From positions 310,001-374,000 of the forward strand of contig NZ_JAGGJW010000004.1 in assembly GCF_017873175.1 (NCBI RefSeq): a stretch of 64,000 nt of DNA, given 5' to 3'. Made by a program: the position numbers and the translations under genes. The stretch is from Neorhizobium petrolearium (GTDB lineage Bacteria > Pseudomonadota > Alphaproteobacteria > Rhizobiales > Rhizobiaceae). Numbering within the stretch: position 1 is the first letter of the stretch; every line of letters begins with the position of its first letter. The notes under the pieces are model-generated. The model saw only the letters and a program-made list of their open reading frames with translations. It was not told the DNA's origin and did not search any database. Below are positions 54,448-62,869 of this stretch, piece after piece.

Positions 54448-55035
54448 GTGTTCCGTGTTCCCTTCCTCATCGCGATCGCGCTTGCCATCGCCTTCGGCGG
54501 CGGGATCTGGTCCACCCTCGTGGCGCTTGACGCGACCGTCGGCTTCGGCGCCATCAAGCTCGGCCCTTGGGAAGCCTTTCCGGAGGTGCAGACGGCCAAA
54601 GCAGACCCTTATGCGAAATCCCACCGGGCGAATGCCGGCAAGCTCATCTATGCCAGCGCCGAAGGTCTCGTCTTCACCGCCGCCACCGACGAGACGGGCG
54701 CCCGGCTTTCCGGGAACTGTTCCTACCGTCTGACCGGCCATACGCCGCCGGCGCGTTTCTGGACGCTGTTTGCCAGCGCTCCCGGCACCGCCCCGCCGTC
54801 TGCCCGTTCCGACCTGCCGAGGGCGCTCAATTCCCGCATCGTGCTGCGCGACGAGGAGGGCAGCTTCGACATCGCCATTTCCTCGGCCGCCAGGCCCGGA
54901 AACTGGCTCGCCGTGCCGGCCGCCGGCTCGTTCCGGCTGACGCTGACCCTTTTCGATACGCCAACTGCCGGCAGTTCCGGCCTCATCGACCTGACCATGC
55001 CGCGGCTGGAAAAAACCGGGTGCGGCAATGCTTAG
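54448..55035 (+). CDS. DUF1214-domain membrane-anchored protein
   Basis: A 195-residue protein with an N-terminal signal anchor (residues ~3-27) and a periplasmic domain containing YRLTGHTPPARFWTLF and RIVLRDEEGSFDIAIS, typical of DUF1214. It starts at GTG 54448. The function is unknown. It overlaps the next gene by 8 bases, so the two are co-translated; DUF1214 and DUF1254 are known partners. Confidence 0.88.
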   Translation: MFRVPFLIAIALAIAFGGGIWSTLVALDATVGFGAIKLGPWEAFPEVQTAKADPYAKSHRANAGKLIYASAEGLVFTAATDETGARLSGNCSYRLTGHTPPARFWTLFASAPGTAPPSARSDLPRALNSRIVLRDEEGSFDIAISSAARPGNWLAVPAAGSFRLTLTLFDTPTAGSSGLIDLTMPRLEKTGCGNA

Positions 55036-55618
55036 GCCCCGGTCGCGATTTGCGCTGCAGATCCTTTTCGCCTCCGTCACCGGCCTGATCGGCGCAGCAC
55101 TCCTGCATCTCGTCATCGTGCTACTGCTGCCGGAATTCAGTGAGCGGGACGCCTATACCCGCGTTCTGGCGGAAGGCGATATCCACCGCTTCTACCGGCT
55201 CGGCGAACGACCGGACCGGGCGGGGCTTTCGAAGGACGATCCTTTCGTGGAAGCTGCCGTGTGCGCTTTCGACGTCAGTAGCGGTCCCGTGCGGCTGACG
55301 GCTCACAATGGCGGCGTGCCCTTCTGGTCGCTTGCCATCTACGACCAGTCGTCCAACGAGGTCTTCAGTATCAACGACCGGACATCGGCCGACGGCATGC
55401 TGGACGTGGTGATCGCCACGCCGGTGCAGATTACCACGCTACGCAAATCGCTGCCGCAGGCGGTCTCGCAGTCGATCCTGGTGGAAACCCAGCAGGCGGA
55501 AGGTTATGTGATCCTGAGAAGCCTCGTGCCGCAGGCAAGCTTTGCGGATATCGCCTCGCAATTTCTGGCCCAGGCAACCTGTGCGCCCTTCGAGTGGCGT
55601 TCCAGAAGCCGGTTCTGA
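55028..55618 (+). CDS. DUF1254-domain membrane-anchored protein
   Basis: A 196-residue protein with a membrane helix (residues ~10-33) and a periplasmic part including FVEAAVCAFDVSSGPVRLTA and PFWSLAIYDQSSNEVFSIND. It pairs with the DUF1214 gene upstream through an 8-base overlap. The C-terminus holds one cysteine (ATCAPF). The role is unknown but the pair is conserved in rhizobia, as I recall it. Confidence 0.87.
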   Translation: MLRPRSRFALQILFASVTGLIGAALLHLVIVLLLPEFSERDAYTRVLAEGDIHRFYRLGERPDRAGLSKDDPFVEAAVCAFDVSSGPVRLTAHNGGVPFWSLAIYDQSSNEVFSINDRTSADGMLDVVIATPVQITTLRKSLPQAVSQSILVETQQAEGYVILRSLVPQASFADIASQFLAQATCAPFEWRSRSRF

Positions 55619-55656
55619 CCTGATTTTCCCAAGGCCTAACCCGAATGTGAACCGGT

Positions 55657-55833
55657 CTAATCAGCGTGAAGGGCGTGGTTTTCGGCCTTGCGGTCTCCCC
55701 GGTCATCGAAGCGCTCATAACGCACCCCGGTGAACAGCAAGAGCCGGCCGGCATCATCTTCCTCGCCGATCCTGATCTGTGGTCGGCGGATATTCTCGCT
55801 CCGCCATCTGTTCAGCACTACGATCTCTGCCAT
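55657..55833 (-). CDS. Small conserved-looking protein (58 residues)
   Basis: ATG 55833 to TAG 55657 encodes MAEIVVLNRWRSENIRR, then IRIGEEDDAGRLLLFTGVRYERFDD. GGAGACGAGC before the ATG is a good ribosome site. Mixed strand/helix character and charge balance are protein-like. It is a separate minus-strand unit converging with the DUF1254 gene. No family is recognised. Confidence 0.6.
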   Translation of the reverse strand: MAEIVVLNRWRSENIRRPQIRIGEEDDAGRLLLFTGVRYERFDDRGDRKAENHALHAD

Positions 55834-56024
55834 GCTCGTCTCCGTTTTCAGGAATTCGAGACGGATGAAGACGGACCGATCTCACCCTGCCCTCCTTGAG
55901 GGCTGGTGCTTCCCGAGGGGTAACCCGCGAGCATACCGCACCTTTCTCCTTGCAGCACCTTTTCAAACAAGGCGCAATGATATTCCCGTACTGGCAGCCG
56001 GTTCCGCCTCAGCCGGTCGCCTGA

Positions 56025-56067
56025 CGGATGGCCTCCAGGGTCGAGCCCTGCAACGCGAGGCCATCCG
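56025..56067. other. Branched hairpin of unknown role
   Basis: CGGATGGCCTC (56025-56035) pairs with GAGGCCATCCG (56057-56067), and inside it CAGGG pairs with CCCTG (56036-56050). No T-run follows on either strand, so it is not a simple terminator. It could be an RNA structure or a palindromic repeat unit. Confidence 0.5.
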
Positions 56068-56124
56068 GAACCTGAAATCCCGGCAATACACGCCGGTTAC
56101 TTCGCAAATTCAGCCAGACCAGCG

Positions 56125-56139
56125 TTAATAGTGAGTTAA
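56125..56139. promoter_or_regulatory. Perfect CtrA box
   Basis: TTAA-TAGTGAG-TTAA matches the alphaproteobacterial CtrA consensus TTAA-N7-TTAA at all eight positions. It lies about 380-395 bases upstream of the DUF2336 start and 290 bases from the small minus-strand gene. Confidence 0.6.
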
Positions 56140-56322
56140 TGCTAAAATAGCATTTGCTACCGGTGCATGTCTGGTGTCGGCAGTGGAAACGTACGATCGG
56201 CCGATTGGTTCACACATCGATCTGACTCGCTGCGCATGGCGATGACAAACCAACAGGGAACTCCAAAAAATCACAGACGTATCAAAACGATCCGTTTTCA
56301 CTGACCGTTAACCCTCAGAGAG

Positions 56323-56337
56323 TTAGCATCTGGTTAA
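56323..56337. promoter_or_regulatory. Near-perfect CtrA box
   Basis: TTAG-CATCTGG-TTAA matches seven of eight CtrA consensus bases. It lies about 185 bases upstream of the DUF2336 start codon, a plausible promoter position. Confidence 0.5.
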
Positions 56338-56520
56338 ACCGGGGCACTCCCTTTCCGACGGATGTTTTCACAGTTGCGTGAGAGCGGCTCGGCGCCATGG
56401 GGAGAGTTCCGATTTGAGGGACTTAAGCAAGGTACGATGAAAGCGTCAGGCGGGCCTTGAGGCAGGCCTGGATGCTTCGCGGCACCTCCGGATTTGTATT
56501 GCGTTGACGTGAGTTTGCCC

Positions 56521-57567
56521 GTGACGAACGAGTTTCGCGACCTTGAGAGGCCCCCGGCCATGCGTAAGAAGGATGTGGTGCTGATGGCCACCGTCACGAG
56601 CTTCGAAAGTCTGCCGCATCCGTCGCGGTCGGAACTTCGACAGTTCGCCGAACTCTTCGCCCCGCTCTTTACCGCTTCCTCCGAAGAGGCCCGTCGCGAG
56701 GCGGTCGCAGCCCTTTCACAGTGCAGGACCGTGCCGCCGGCGGTTGCCTTTTTCATCGCCTGTCAGCCGATCACCATCGCGGCTCCCTTCCTCATCTCGT
56801 CCACCTGCCTTACCGACGACGCTCTGATCACCATTGCCCGCACGCAAGGAGAAGCGCATGCCCGGGCGATCGTCAGCCGCGAAGCACTGTCGCCGACCGT
56901 CATCGATGCGCTCGTCGGTCTGCGCTACGACCACGCGAAGCGCCTGAGCGCCAATGGCGGAGGTACCGAGGAGGTATCGGCCGTGAGACCGATGCCTGGC
57001 GCGACGGGCGATGCCGAGCGGCTGGCGCGCGAGGAGCATTTGCGCCGGCACATCAAAGCGCTCGCCGGACATGTCAACCGGCCGGCCGCGGACCGGCTCG
57101 GGCTTCGCACCCTTTCGCCGATCCAGGAGGCGCTGCTCGTGCGCTTCGCCCGCAACCGTGAGGCCGGCCTGTTCGCCAGCGTGCTCGCCGACACACTTTC
57201 CGCCAGCCGATGGCTCGCGGAGCGCATCATGCTCGATATCTCCGGCCAGCAGCTCGCCACCACGCTAAAGGGCGTGGCCATGGAGACCGAGGATGCAATC
57301 TGCATCCTGCAGCGGCTCTACGACCATCTATCGGGCCCGCAGAGCGGCATGACCCGGGCACAGGCGCTGTGGGAGGCGCTCGACGAGGAGGAATGCGGCA
57401 GGCGTGTCGAAGCCTGGCGCCGCGCCGACCGCTACACCTACGCCGAACCGCAGCGGCCGGTCGCTTCCGACACGCGTGATGGCGAAGGACACGAGGCCCC
57501 GCCGCAGGTGATCCGCACCACGGCGAGCGCCCGCAGGCAGGTGCACGGCCTGCGCCGGGTTCGATAA
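56521..57567 (+). CDS. DUF2336-domain protein
   Basis: A 348-residue cytoplasmic, mostly helical protein. The opening (M)TNEFRDLERPPAMRKKDVVLMATVTSFESLPHPSRSELRQF and repeats such as LTDDALITIARTQGEAHARAIVSREALSP are typical of DUF2336, a HEAT-like family found in alphaproteobacteria. GTG 56521 fits the family start; ATG 56560 is the alternative. The function is unknown. CtrA boxes upstream suggest cell-cycle control, by inference. It converges with the DUF1491 gene. Confidence 0.85.
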   Translation: MTNEFRDLERPPAMRKKDVVLMATVTSFESLPHPSRSELRQFAELFAPLFTASSEEARREAVAALSQCRTVPPAVAFFIACQPITIAAPFLISSTCLTDDALITIARTQGEAHARAIVSREALSPTVIDALVGLRYDHAKRLSANGGGTEEVSAVRPMPGATGDAERLAREEHLRRHIKALAGHVNRPAADRLGLRTLSPIQEALLVRFARNREAGLFASVLADTLSASRWLAERIMLDISGQQLATTLKGVAMETEDAICILQRLYDHLSGPQSGMTRAQALWEALDEEECGRRVEAWRRADRYTYAEPQRPVASDTRDGEGHEAPPQVIRTTASARRQVHGLRRVR

Positions 57568-57577
57568 AACGCTGTCT

Positions 57578-57922
57578 TCAGCCGGCAGGCTTGACGACCT
57601 CGAAAAGACCGGCGACATCGTCGGTCTCCAGTTCCAGCAGCCAGAGATCCGGATCGAAGCGGAGTTCGCGCGACAGCATCTCGCTGACGGCATCGGGTTC
57701 TGCCCTTTCCGCCCTCGTCTCGAATTTGCGCCCCGCATCCTCCTCGCCGAAGAAGTTCTGCGGCGCCGGCGCGTAGAGTGTCTCCAGTCCGTCGCGGAAC
57801 CGCTGGCGGATAAAGATCGCCCCCGCTTCCTCCGCCCCCTTCTTCTCGACGGCGGCGAAACCGCCGAGTGCGAAGACACGGCGGATCAGGGCGGAAACAA
57901 AGATATCGGATTTCAGGCGCAT
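57578..57922 (-). CDS. DUF1491-family protein
   Basis: A 114-residue protein. MRLKSDIFVSALIRRVFALGG at the start, GAIFIRQRF in the middle and DLWLLELE near the end are the DUF1491 pattern of alphaproteobacteria. ATG 57922 was chosen from that pattern. The function is unknown. It lies downstream of the peptidoglycan-binding protein gene on the same strand with a ~100-base gap, so it may be part of a divJ-containing transcript. Confidence 0.88.
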   Translation of the reverse strand: MRLKSDIFVSALIRRVFALGGFAAVEKKGAEEAGAIFIRQRFRDGLETLYAPAPQNFFGEEDAGRKFETRAERAEPDAVSEMLSRELRFDPDLWLLELETDDVAGLFEVVKPAG

Positions 57923-58019
57923 AGCCCGTCTTACAGTGGTTCGCCGCGAAGGGCAAATGGGGCGATAAACCAAAGGTTGGACCGCCCCAGGAGATGGCGC
58001 GATCCACAGGAGGCAATCG

Positions 58020-58934
58020 TCAAAGCGCGCCGATCGACTTGAGCTTCTTCAGCACCATCTCGTCGGGCTCACCCGTTTCCGGGAGGCGGTAGTGCTTCTG
58101 GAAACGGCGGATGGCGGCCTTGGTCTGCTCGCCGGCGACGCCATCCACCGCGACATCCGCATAGGCGATGTTCGACAGGCCGCGCTGGATCTGCAGGACG
58201 AGATCGGCCGAGGATGAAGATGCCGCCGGCTTTTGGGCGACAGGTGTTGCCCGGGGCGTCCGGGGAGTCGATCCGGTGCTGGGAATCTCGGCAGGCGGCC
58301 TCATCACGGGGCGGCGCTCCGCCGAGCGGATCGCCGCCGCCACGGGGTCCTCGTTGCGCACAGCAGCAACCTTTTCCGGCGGGCGGCTTACGGGCACCGC
58401 CTTCGACGAGGATGCCGGCCGGGCAGGCTTTGCCGGGGCTGCCTTCGCGGTTTCAATCGGAGCCGGTTTCTGAGGGGCGGGTTGCGGCGCGGCCTCCCGG
58501 GCCTCTCTCTGGATTGTTTCCGGACGCGGCGCGGGAACGGCGACCGGCAGCGGATCGGAGAGCGGCGCGGCTACCGATTCGGTCTCAGGTGCCGTTGTGG
58601 CGGGCGACGATGCGGGCGCATCCGGATCGGCGCGCTCGATGCGGAAGGTCGTCACTTCCTCGGGCGTTGCGCGGCGCACGGGCCGATAGCCGGCGATGGC
58701 ATTCGGGTCGCTGGCATCGCGGGTGGCAAGGAATGGCGCGGGATGGCCGCCCGGCTGGTACCAGAGCGCATTGGCAGCGACGAACGAGAAGACGACGATG
58801 AAGGCCGCAACGCCGATGACGGGCCTGGGATGGCGCGCAGCGGCGCGTCCCGCTGCCGAGAGGAGGCTCGACAGAAGGCCCGGCTGCTGGACAGGCTTTC
58901 TCCTGTCAGGCGATTTTCGCTTCCGCGCGGCCAT
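58020..58934 (-). CDS. Membrane-anchored peptidoglycan-binding (PG_binding_1) protein
   Basis: A 304-residue protein with a cytoplasmic basic N-terminus, a membrane helix (residues ~39-60), a long Pro/Ala-rich spacer (~85-235) and a C-terminal PG_binding_1 domain (LVLQIQRGLSNIAYADVAVDGVAGEQTKAAIRRFQKHYRLPETG). It probably spans the periplasm and binds the cell wall. It overlaps the divJ stop region by 29 bases, so it is co-expressed with that kinase; a link between cell-wall state and DivJ is an attractive but untested idea. Confidence 0.85.
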   Translation of the reverse strand: MAARKRKSPDRRKPVQQPGLLSSLLSAAGRAAARHPRPVIGVAAFIVVFSFVAANALWYQPGGHPAPFLATRDASDPNAIAGYRPVRRATPEEVTTFRIERADPDAPASSPATTAPETESVAAPLSDPLPVAVPAPRPETIQREAREAAPQPAPQKPAPIETAKAAPAKPARPASSSKAVPVSRPPEKVAAVRNEDPVAAAIRSAERRPVMRPPAEIPSTGSTPRTPRATPVAQKPAASSSSADLVLQIQRGLSNIAYADVAVDGVAGEQTKAAIRRFQKHYRLPETGEPDEMVLKKLKSIGAL

Positions 58935-60453
58935 CGATAAAATCCTGTTCGTCCATCATGAACGTTTTCTGCGACGTTAGCCGGGCTTTGCTGAGCCGCG
59001 GCGGGAATTCGACTTTCTCCTCCCGGATTTTGTCCAGTTTGCTTCCGATCCCCGACCCGTCGGCCGGCAGCGAGACGGTCACCACGGTCCCTTCGCCCGC
59101 ACGGCTGGCGATCGAAAAACGGCCGCCATGCAGCGCCACCAGGCCCTTGACCAGCGAAAGCCCGAGACCGGTCCCTTCGTAGCTTCGAGTATAGGCATTT
59201 TCAACCTGCATGAAAGGCTGGCCGATGAACTCCAGCTTCTCGGCCGCAATGCCGATGCCGGTATCGCTCACGGAAATCACCACGTCGTCACCGGCGAGCA
59301 CCGCATCGATCGAAACGGCGCCGCCGGCCTCGGTGAACTTGATGGCATTGCTTGCGAGATTGATGAGGATCTGCTGCACCGCGCGGCGGTCGGCGATCAC
59401 TTCGCCAAGGCCCCGGGAGGCGCGGCTTGCCAGCGTGATGCCTTTTTCGCGCGCCGACAGGTCGAGCATGGCGCGGCAGGCCTCCATGGCCTCGGCGAGC
59501 GCGAAGGGTTCGGCGATCAGTTCGTAGCGGCCGGCCTCGATCTTCGACATGTCGAGCATGGTGTTGACGACCGAGAGCAGATGCGCGCCCGACTGGCGGA
59601 TCAGCCCGACATATTCGCGCTGGCGATCGTTCTCGAGCCTGCCGAAATATTCGCCGGCGAGCACGTCCGAAAAACCGAGAATCGCATTGAGCGGCGTGCG
59701 CAGTTCGTGGCTGACCGCGGCGAGGAAGCGTGACTTCGCCTCATGGGCGGAGCGTGCCTCGGCGACACGGGCGACCGCTTCAGCGCGCAGGTCTTCCTCT
59801 TCCGACATGTCCCGCGCCTGCGCGAAGGCATGCACGAACTGCCCCTCGCCATCGCGAATTGCAGTCATGTCGAGCCGGACGGGCAGGAACTGTCGGCCGG
59901 CGGCCGAGAGAGGCCGCTCGATCCGGATGTCGACAACCGCACTTGCCGCCCCCTGGCGCAATGCATCGAGCGCCTGGACGAGGCCGATCCTGTCCGACAC
60001 ATGCACGCATTCGGCAAGCGGCAGGCCCGAAGCCTCGCTGAGGCCGACGGGAAAGGCGTCACGGTCGCGTCCACCCGTCTTCATGACCTGCCCCTGCGGG
60101 TCGAGGATGAGCGACAGGCCCGGGCAGGCCTCGAAAGCAATGTCCTCCGGCTGCGGGACGACGGCGGAAACAACCGCATGGCGCGGCAGGGCAAAGAGGG
60201 CCGCGACGGCCAGCAGGAAGAAAGAGATGACCAGTGCGGCGCCGACCGGCAGCGCCAGCGCGGGGGTGAAGACGAGCGTGAGCGCGGACGGCACGACAAC
60301 CAGCGTTGCGAGGCAGGCAAAGACCAGGCGGCGGAAGAGCGCAATCTCCTGCGCGCGCGCCACTTCGCCTTCGCCAAGGCGAGTGAGCCAGCGGTTCACG
60401 GTCTCATCGACCAGAAGAACCATCCTGTCGGCAATGTTACTCAATACGCGCAC
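58906..60453 (-). CDS. divJ: DivJ-like cell-cycle histidine kinase
   Basis: A 515-residue membrane kinase with two helices (residues ~43-63 and ~67-90), a PAS-like domain (~103-215), the HisKA box SHELRTPLNAILGFSDVL (His 249) and HATPase motifs (NLASNAIKF, DTGIGI, GTGLGLS). It ends in a ~60-residue charged tail. The core, and its place about 3 kb from mucR, fit rhizobial DivJ (adjacent to mucR in Sinorhizobium, as I recall). DivJ phosphorylates DivK, opposing PleC, and so controls CtrA and division. It starts at GTG 60453 behind AGGG. Confidence 0.75.
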   Translation of the reverse strand: MRVLSNIADRMVLLVDETVNRWLTRLGEGEVARAQEIALFRRLVFACLATLVVVPSALTLVFTPALALPVGAALVISFFLLAVAALFALPRHAVVSAVVPQPEDIAFEACPGLSLILDPQGQVMKTGGRDRDAFPVGLSEASGLPLAECVHVSDRIGLVQALDALRQGAASAVVDIRIERPLSAAGRQFLPVRLDMTAIRDGEGQFVHAFAQARDMSEEEDLRAEAVARVAEARSAHEAKSRFLAAVSHELRTPLNAILGFSDVLAGEYFGRLENDRQREYVGLIRQSGAHLLSVVNTMLDMSKIEAGRYELIAEPFALAEAMEACRAMLDLSAREKGITLASRASRGLGEVIADRRAVQQILINLASNAIKFTEAGGAVSIDAVLAGDDVVISVSDTGIGIAAEKLEFIGQPFMQVENAYTRSYEGTGLGLSLVKGLVALHGGRFSIASRAGEGTVVTVSLPADGSGIGSKLDKIREEKVEFPPRLSKARLTSQKTFMMDEQDFIDGRAEAKIA

Positions 60454-60935
60454 GCCATACCCTGAAAAGACTCGTTTTTACACGAGGGACAATAGGCCCC
60501 CGCGGCTTAAGGAAAGGATAAAAGATGGGGTGCCGAACGCCCATCCGAAGCCCGAAATCCGACTTTGGCACATCTTCGCCAAGCCTTCTCTGCTTGTGGT
60601 TAACGCGACGTAAGCGACGGATTTGGTTTGATTTTTCCTGTGACGTTAACTTTTGAGGCAATCGAGCGGGTGCAAAACCCAGAGCTTTTCGGGCGTCTGC
60701 CGCAATTATGCTTAACATCATCCGCTAAAATTCGAGACAAGCTCACCAGAAGTGTCATGCAGCGGGACCGATAGATCGAATTTTAGATAAATTTGCCGAA
60801 AAACCGAGCGGTTGCGTCAAAGCCATATTTGCTTCCGGGCGGTACAACCATGTTCAAGACCGGCACAGACCCGGCGGCCCTGCACTATCCCGGAATCACT
60901 CCGGAAGCCGGCAGGGAAAACAGGTGGACAGGACG
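60454..60935. other. Intergenic region between divJ and DUF5330 gene
   Basis: About 480 bases between divergent genes. Several TTAAC sequences are present (60600, 60644, 60713) but none forms a CtrA box with correct spacing. AT-rich stretches near 60640 and 60780-60830 may be promoters. A GAATC site lies near 60894. No RNA or repeat was recognised. Confidence 0.5.
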
Positions 60936-61382
60936 ATGTGGTTTCTCATCAAGGGAACATTCTGGTTCGCAGCCGTGCTGGTGGTGCTCTCCTACTTCAG
61001 CAGCCGGCCTGTGACCGTGACCGAGGGTGTCTCGGCGATTGAGGTCGGCGACGCTTTTCACGCTGCGACCGAAGCCTATCAGTATGTGAGCGCCATCTGT
61101 CTGGAAAAGCCGGATGTCTGCGAAAAGGGCGCAGAAACCTTCTCGGCACTCGGGGTCAGGGCCAAGGAAGGCGCCCGCGTCGCCTTCGAACTGCTCGACA
61201 AGCAATTTGGAAACGGGCAGTCCGGCGCCAAGGAACCGGAAACCGCCGTGCTCGCCGATCCGGATCCGACGCCCTTCCCGTCCGAGGCCGCCGAAACCGC
61301 TGCCGCCCCTGCCGACACGATCTCCACCGGCACCATCCTGACCGGCTCGGTGCCGGTACCACAGAAACGCCCGGTTCACTGA
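60936..61382 (+). CDS. DUF5330-domain protein
   Basis: A 148-residue protein. It has an N-terminal signal anchor (MWFLIKGTFWFAAVLVVLSYF), a helical segment with a cysteine pair (YVSAICLEKPDVCEKG) and a Pro/Ala-rich tail. This is the DUF5330 pattern of Rhizobiales. ATG 60936 was preferred to GTG 60924 because the family starts at MWFLIKG. The function is unknown. A strong terminator lies 100 bases downstream. Confidence 0.85.
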   Translation: MWFLIKGTFWFAAVLVVLSYFSSRPVTVTEGVSAIEVGDAFHAATEAYQYVSAICLEKPDVCEKGAETFSALGVRAKEGARVAFELLDKQFGNGQSGAKEPETAVLADPDPTPFPSEAAETAAAPADTISTGTILTGSVPVPQKRPVH

Positions 61383-61480
61383 ACGGGATCGTCCTTACGA
61401 ATTTCAAAGCTTGCGCCGGGCCTGATTGCCTCGCTTCCCGGCGCCGGACCTGCCTGCCCTGCAATTCGGCATTTTGCTGA

Positions 61481-61515
61481 CGCCGTGAGGAATGAACGCC
61501 TCACGGCGCATTTTT
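61481..61515 (+). terminator. Rho-independent terminator
   Basis: CGCCGTGAGG and CCTCACGGCG form a perfect 10-bp stem around AATGAACG, followed by CA and seven Ts. It lies about 100 bases after the DUF5330 gene and before sufE, separating their transcripts. Confidence 0.9.
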
Positions 61516-61570
61516 TTCTTTTATCCCGCATTGCAATGCCTATATGAAATGCAGATAAACCGGAGCGCTC

Positions 61571-61993
61571 ATGGCCAGTATCGACCAGATCATCGACGAT
61601 TTCGCCTTCCTCGACGAGTGGGAAGACCGCTATCGTTATGTGATCGAACTCGGCAAGGAACTGCCCGATCTTCCCGACGACAAGAAGACATCCGAGTACA
61701 AAGTGCAGGGCTGCGCGAGTCAGGTCTGGCTGGTCAGCCATATCGAAGACGGCAGCTCTGATCCGGTGATGACATTCAAAGGCGATTCCGACGCCCATAT
61801 CGTGCGTGGCCTCGTCGCCATCGTGCTCGCCGTCTACTCGGGAAAGCGAGCCTCCGAGATCGTTGCGACCGACGCGATCGAAATCTTCGACCGCATCGGG
61901 CTCGTCGAACACCTCTCCTCGCAGCGCGCCAACGGATTGCGCTCCATGGTCAAGCGGATCAGGGAAGAGGCAAGGATGAAGGCAGCCGCTTAG
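61571..61993 (+). CDS. sufE: Cysteine desulfuration protein SufE
   Basis: SufE accepts sulfur from the cysteine desulfurase SufS for Fe-S cluster assembly. The 140-residue protein has the acceptor cysteine in VQGCASQVWL (near residue 49), the conserved GDSDAHIVRGLVAIVL and FDRIGLVEHLSSQRANGLRSM. The remaining suf genes are not in the window, as is usual for this sufE in Rhizobiales. A CTATAT -10-like sequence lies about 35 bases upstream. Confidence 0.96.
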   Translation: MASIDQIIDDFAFLDEWEDRYRYVIELGKELPDLPDDKKTSEYKVQGCASQVWLVSHIEDGSSDPVMTFKGDSDAHIVRGLVAIVLAVYSGKRASEIVATDAIEIFDRIGLVEHLSSQRANGLRSMVKRIREEARMKAAA

Positions 61994-62068
61994 AGCCGCC
62001 CTCTTTGTTGCTCACTGGTTGATATATGCTCCCCCGCGACAGGCGGACGAGGGGCAATCCTAGCAAGA

Positions 62069-62869
62069 TCACAGCACCGGCCGGTAATCCTCCGTGCCCC
62101 AATGGTGGCTGCGACGACGGCTTGCGGGCGGCGGCGCATAATGACGGGCGAGCGCCAGAAGCGCGGCGCGCAGCATCAGCTTTGCCGAGCGCGCCGGCCA
62201 CTGGCGTTCGCGCTCCACCGTCTCCAGCCCCTTGGAAAAGCAGCAGACGTCCACCGCGACGCCAGAAAGCTCCGGCCCCATGGCATCCATCGCCCTGGAG
62301 AACCTGAGCCTTGCGGCCATGGCGCTGTCGGCAATCTCCGCCTGACCACCCGCCTGCCCCTTCCCGCGACTCGATAGACGCGGTTCCCAGGAGGCGGTGA
62401 CGCGCGGCTGCAACTGCCCGCGGGTGAAATCGGCAAGCAGCCGTTCGCCGGCCTCGATCGCCTCGACCTGCAGGAAAGGCTTGCCCTCACGATCCTTCAT
62501 CCGCGCCACCGCGCCGAGCGGCGATTCCAGAAGATTGCGCCGGACCGGTTGGCGGGCACCTTCCACCTCGACGGTGGCGGCAACCATCTCGCCATGCTGC
62601 TCGATGAACGCCTCCCCGCCCGTGACCAGGGCCCGGCGCAGGAAGGCCGATGCCTCGGCACTTGCCATAAGCCGGTTGCCTGAAAGCTGCGCCAGCCCGA
62701 GCGACCGGGCCTCAGCAATCACGGCTTGCGGATAAAGCCGTTCCCCGCCACCGGTTACCCGCATGTCGCCACCTTCCGCCGCCTCGACCGCGCATTCGCC
62801 GCGGGCGAGCTGGCGGATCAATCTGAGGAGCTGCTTTCCAAACGATGGATCGGGCTTCCTCTCATTCAT
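62069..62869 (-). CDS. DUF6456-domain protein
   Basis: A 266-residue protein starting MNERKPDPSFGKQLLRLI. The middle part resembles a winged-helix-like region, and the C-terminal ~150 residues (RRNLLESPLGAVARMKDREGKPFL to MDAMGPELSGVAVDVCCFSKGLETVERERQWPARSAKLMLRAAL) are the DUF6456 pattern found in alphaproteobacteria. The C-terminal pattern looks like a small phage-type DNA-binding module, but this is not certain. It overlaps the DnaA-like gene upstream by 8 bases. The function is unknown. Confidence 0.8.
   Translation of the reverse strand: MNERKPDPSFGKQLLRLIRQLARGECAVEAAEGGDMRVTGGGERLYPQAVIAEARSLGLAQLSGNRLMASAEASAFLRRALVTGGEAFIEQHGEMVAATVEVEGARQPVRRNLLESPLGAVARMKDREGKPFLQVEAIEAGERLLADFTRGQLQPRVTASWEPRLSSRGKGQAGGQAEIADSAMAARLRFSRAMDAMGPELSGVAVDVCCFSKGLETVERERQWPARSAKLMLRAALLALARHYAPPPASRRRSHHWGTEDYRPVL

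Larger units (their letters stand above)
55834..56520. other. Long regulatory intergenic region
   Basis: About 690 bases without a long gene. It holds a strong branched hairpin (56025-56067), two CtrA-type boxes (56125-56139 and 56323-56337), a small stem AATGCTA-AAA-TAGCATT (~56138-56154), and a tiny frame at 55977 reading MIFPYWQPVPPQPVA. The rest shows no recognised feature. The length suggests an unrecognised RNA or a complex promoter for the DUF2336 gene. Confidence 0.5.

Noticed and set aside
60600-60720. TTAAC sequences upstream of divJ as a CtrA box
   Set aside because: Three half-sites occur, but none has a second TTAA at the required 7-base spacing.
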